A stretch of 64,000 nt of DNA from Balaenoptera acutorostrata (lineage: Eukaryota > Chordata > Mammalia > Artiodactyla > Balaenopteridae), in contig NC_080064.1 of assembly GCF_949987535.1 (NCBI RefSeq), forward strand, positions 126,012,708 to 126,076,707, in the 5' to 3' direction. The notes under the pieces were generated by a model. It ran no database searches and had not been told where the DNA came from. It was given only the letters and a program-made list of their open reading frames with translations. Of this stretch, positions 60,889 to 64,000 are shown piece by piece. Each line of letters starts with the position of its first letter. Positions within the stretch are counted from its first letter, which is position 1. A program made the position numbers and the translations under genes.

Positions 60889-61894
60889 TTGCTGATGGTC
60901 ATTCTGACTGCTGTGAGGTGATACCTTTGTGTAGATTGGATTTGCATGCGTCTCATAATTCCTGATGTTTTGCATTTATCAATGTTCTTTTCGTTTTTTT
61001 TTTAAGATGGAGCTAAAGTTACAGCTTCAAATTGCCTTCTTGAAAAATTTGCCACGTTTGGATTTTTTTGGCCATTCCCTACCCCAGTACATTTTTTGAG
61101 GGCATGAATCATTTACAGCCCTGCAGTCCTTGTGAATATTAGTGACCATTAGCAGTAGATTTAAAGCTGGTGTTTGAGGAAACGGCCTTAGGGTGGCAGC
61201 ATTTCTACGTTGCCAACTCTGCTTGCTAGGGAAACAGAACCTTGCGGCAAGTTGTGCTTTTAGGTTGCAGATTAGAGTGGAATGTGCCAGGACAAACCCC
61301 CATAAGTTTTAGCCTCCGTAATTCTTGTCTGTGTCTTTAAGTTGTAGTTTTTGTCAGAGCAAATTTGATTGAAAAATGTCTTTTTCTCTAGGTGTACAGA
61401 ATCTTGTTCATTTACACATATACATATATCTATTGATCTTTGGGTCCTTTTCCATGTAGGTTGTTACAGAGTGTTGAGTAGACCACTTTTGGTATTCCAT
61501 AGGTCTTTGGGGATTATATATTTTCTATGTATTAATATATGTGTGTTAACCCCAATATCCTAATTTATCCATTCCTCACACCTTTTCTTTGGCTTAACCA
61601 TAAGTTTGTCTTCTCAATCTGAGATTGCCTTTCTCTAGGAAATATGTTCATTTTTATGAATTTTCAGATAACATAAGGGACATCATAGGGCATTTGTCTT
61701 TCGCATTCTGACTTACTTCACGTTGTGTGATTATCTCTAGGCTCATCTGTGGTGCTGCATATGCCATTCTTTTATTTTTTGTGTGACTGATATTCCAATC
61801 TGTCCATATACCACTTCTTCTTTGTCCATTCATCTGATTATGGACCTTTTCTTTTTGCTTCCATGTCTTGGCTATTTCAATATTGCTGCAGTGC
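60889..61894 (-). repeat. Monomer C, right part, unit 5
   Basis: GACTGCTGTGAGG near 60905 and CTTGCGGCAAG near 61242. Confidence 0.8.
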
Positions 61895-63151
61895 ACATTT
61901 GCCTGCCTCTGTCTTTCCGATTCTGGTGGTCTTAGGTTATAGGCCCAAAAGGTGCCCTGCCGCATCATATGGTAGCTCAATTTTTACCTTTTAAAGCAGC
62001 TCCATTCTGTTTTCGTTAGTGCTGTTACCACTTTACGTTCCACCAGCAGCTAGAAGGTACAGAGTTCTCTAAAAGCCCTTCAGCCTTTATAGTTTGTAGA
62101 CTTTTTGCTGATGGTCATTTGACTGGTGTGAGCTGAAACCTTTTTGGAAGTTGGATTTGCATGTGGCTAATAATTCCTTATACTGAGCTTTAGGCATGTC
62201 CTTTTTTATTTAAAGAGTGACTACAACGTCCCTCTTCATATTGACTTCTTGAAACATTTGTCATGGGTTGAATTGTCTTGCCTATTCCCTACCCCAGGGC
62301 ATTTTTTGAGGACAGGTGTCATTTAGAGCCCTTCAGTCCTTGTGACTATTAAGCAACCATTAGTACTTGGTGTAAAGCTGCTGTTGTGGGAAACAGCTAC
62401 AAGGCGGCAGCATTATTACGTTCTCAACTCTTGTTACTGGGGCAACAGAGTCTTCCTGGAGGTAGTGTTCCAAGGTTGTAAATTACACTGGAATGTGCTG
62501 GGACAAGCCCCCAGAAGTTTATGTCTCCTTACTTATGTTTTTTAAATTTAATTTCTATTTCTTATCGGAGTAAATTTGATTAGAGTGTTTTGATTGTCTG
62601 GCTGGTACAGAATCTGCTCAATGATTCCTACGCATGTCTGTTCATCTTCGGATCCTGTTACCATGTATGTTATTACAGAATGTTGAGTAGACCTCCCTTG
62701 GTATTTGGTAGGTGTTTTTGTCATTATGTATTTTATATGTATTGGTGACTATCTAATTCATATAGTTTATATACATTTAACGTACATTAGTATATGTATG
62801 TTAGCCCCATAGTCCTAATTTATCCATCCTCCCACCTTTCATTTTGGCTAACCATTAGTTTGTTTGATAAGTCTGTGAGTGTCTTTCTCTGTGGAAATAT
62901 GTTCATTGGTAGCAATCGTAGAATAACATGTATACCTGATATCATAGGATATTGGTCATTCCCTCTTGACTTACTTAACCTAATATGATGATTTCTAGGC
63001 TCCTCTGTAGTCCTGAAAATGGCATTGTTCATTTTTTTCCCTAGGCTACTATTCCATTCTGTCCATATACCACTTTTTCTTTGTCCATTCATCTGTTTAT
63101 GGACCTTTTTTTGGCTTCCATGTCTTGGCTATTTCAATATTGCTGCAGTGC
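61895..63151 (-). repeat. Monomer A, unit 6
   Basis: GATTCCTACGCATG near 62624 and TATGTTTTTTAAATTTAA near 62535, both as in unit 4. Confidence 0.8.
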
Positions 63152-64000
63152 ACATTTGCCTGTCTCTGTCTTTCCGATTCTGGTGGTCTTAGCTTATAGG
63201 CCCAAAAGGTGCCCTGCCACATCATATGGTAGCTCAATTTTTACCTTTTAAAGCAGCTCCATTCTGTTTTCGTCAGTGCTGTTACCACTTTACGTTCCAC
63301 CAGCAGCTAGAAGGTACAGAGTTCTCTAAAAGCCCTTCAGCCTTTATAGTTTGTAGACTTTTTGCTGATGGTCATTTGACTGGTGTGAGCTGAAACCTTT
63401 TTCACGTTAGATTTGCATGTGGCTAATAATTCCTTATACTGAGCTTTAGGCATGTCCTTTTTTTTTAAAGACGGACTACAACTTCCCTCTTCATATTGAC
63501 TTCTTGAAACATTTGTCATGTGTAGAATTTTCTTGCCTATTCCCTACCCCAGGGCATTTTTTGAGGACAGGTGTCATTTATAGCCCTGCAGTCCTTGTGA
63601 CTCTTAAGCAACCATTAGCACTTGGTTTAAAGCTGCTGTTATGGGAAACAGCCACAAGGCAGCAGCATTATTACGTTCTCCACTCTTGTTGCTAGTGCAA
63701 AAGAGTCTTCCTGGAGGTAGTGTTCCAAGGTTGTAAATTAGAGTGGGATGTGCTGAGACAAGCCCCCAGAAGTTTATGTCACCTTACTTATGTTTGTTTT
63801 TTTAAATTTAATTTCTATTTCTTATCGGAGTAAATTTGATTAGAGTGTTGTGGTTTTCTGGCTGTACAGAATCTGCTCAATGATTCCTACATATGTCTGT
63901 TCATCTTCGGATTCTGTTACCTTGTGTGTATGTTATTACAGAATGTTGCGTAGACCTCCCTTGGTATTTGGTAGGTGTTTTGTCATTCTATATTTTATAT
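63152..64000 (-). repeat. Monomer B, unit 6 (partial)
   Basis: Near-identical to B of units 2-5 up to the window end. Confidence 0.8.

Larger units (their letters stand above)
51381..61894. repeat. Array unit 5
   Basis: 10514 bp. Shares the ORF1 frameshift and the C-run insertion in ORF2 with unit 4, but the GCCTTAAAGC variant with unit 3. Confidence 0.9.
9411..64000. repeat. Higher-order tandem array, ~10.5-kb units each with an L1
   Basis: Identical landmarks recur at a constant spacing. The monomer-A start lies at 9411, 19950, 30461, 40952, 51381 and 61895, giving periods of 10539, 10511, 10491, 10429 and 10514 bp. The right target-site duplication of the L1 lies at 18933, 29439, 39931, 50359 and 60875. 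Each unit is monomer A, monomer B, left part of C, inserted L1, right part of C. The array starts mid-monomer at the left and runs off the right edge. Copies differ by scattered substitutions and small indels, so it is not a simple repeated contig artefact. Confidence 0.95.
61895..64000. repeat. Array unit 6, partial (runs off right edge)
   Basis: Only monomer A and two thirds of B are in view. The window ends before monomer C, so an L1 in this unit is expected but not seen. Confidence 0.9.

Noticed and set aside
9411..64000. Interpretation as five independent L1 insertions
   Set aside because: Target-site duplications, transduced segment and flanking monomer C are the same in every unit.
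9411..64000. CRISPR-like or prokaryotic repeat system
   Set aside because: Repeat size, L1 content and SINEs show mammalian DNA; there are no short direct repeats with unique spacers.

Overview
The window is mammalian repeat DNA, most likely from a cetacean. Two tRNA-derived SINEs (about 1292-1596 and 8116-8459) have the cetacean CHR-type layout: a head with a B box, a long body, and a tail leading into A-rich simple repeat. The L1 proteins closely resemble the cetartiodactyl L1 lineage. I see no ordinary host protein-coding gene, rRNA, tRNA or CRISPR array. Coding signal comes from L1 retrotransposons, nearly all on the minus strand.

Left flank, 1-9410: a decayed older L1 on the minus strand (1-4895) is interrupted by a CHR-type SINE and has lost much of its ORF2. 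Next come low-information sequence, an old plus-strand L1 3' end (about 5733-7090), a second CHR-type SINE and about 0.9 kb of apparently single-copy DNA.

Array, 9411-64000 (continuing past the window): tandem units of about 10.4-10.5 kb start at 9411, 19950, 30461, 40952, 51381 and 61895 (the last is partial). Each full unit holds three monomers of about 1.25 kb (A, B, C). Most of each monomer is a decayed L1 3' end in minus orientation, joined to about 0.33 kb that I cannot identify. Monomer C is split in every unit by the same 6.7-kb insertion. That insertion is a full-length minus-strand L1 (5'UTR, ORF1, ORF2, 3'UTR) followed by about 0.84 kb of non-L1 sequence with its own AATAAA signal. 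A 14-bp target-site duplication (TGTTTGTTGACATT) bounds the L1 and the extra segment together. The simplest reading is one L1 insertion carrying a 3' transduction into a pre-existing L1-derived satellite, followed by tandem amplification of the L1-containing trimer.

State of the L1 copies: ORF1 is open in copies 1-3 and broken in copies 4-5. ORF2 is broken in all five and shares one frameshift. Copy 1, at the array edge, is otherwise the best preserved, but its reverse transcriptase FADD motif reads FAVD. Copies 2-5 keep FADD but have lost the endonuclease GDFN aspartate (GGFN). Copies 2-5 share many lesions absent from copy 1, so the inner units descend from a later founder or have been homogenised. 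Variants among inner units are mosaic, as expected from unequal exchange or gene conversion.
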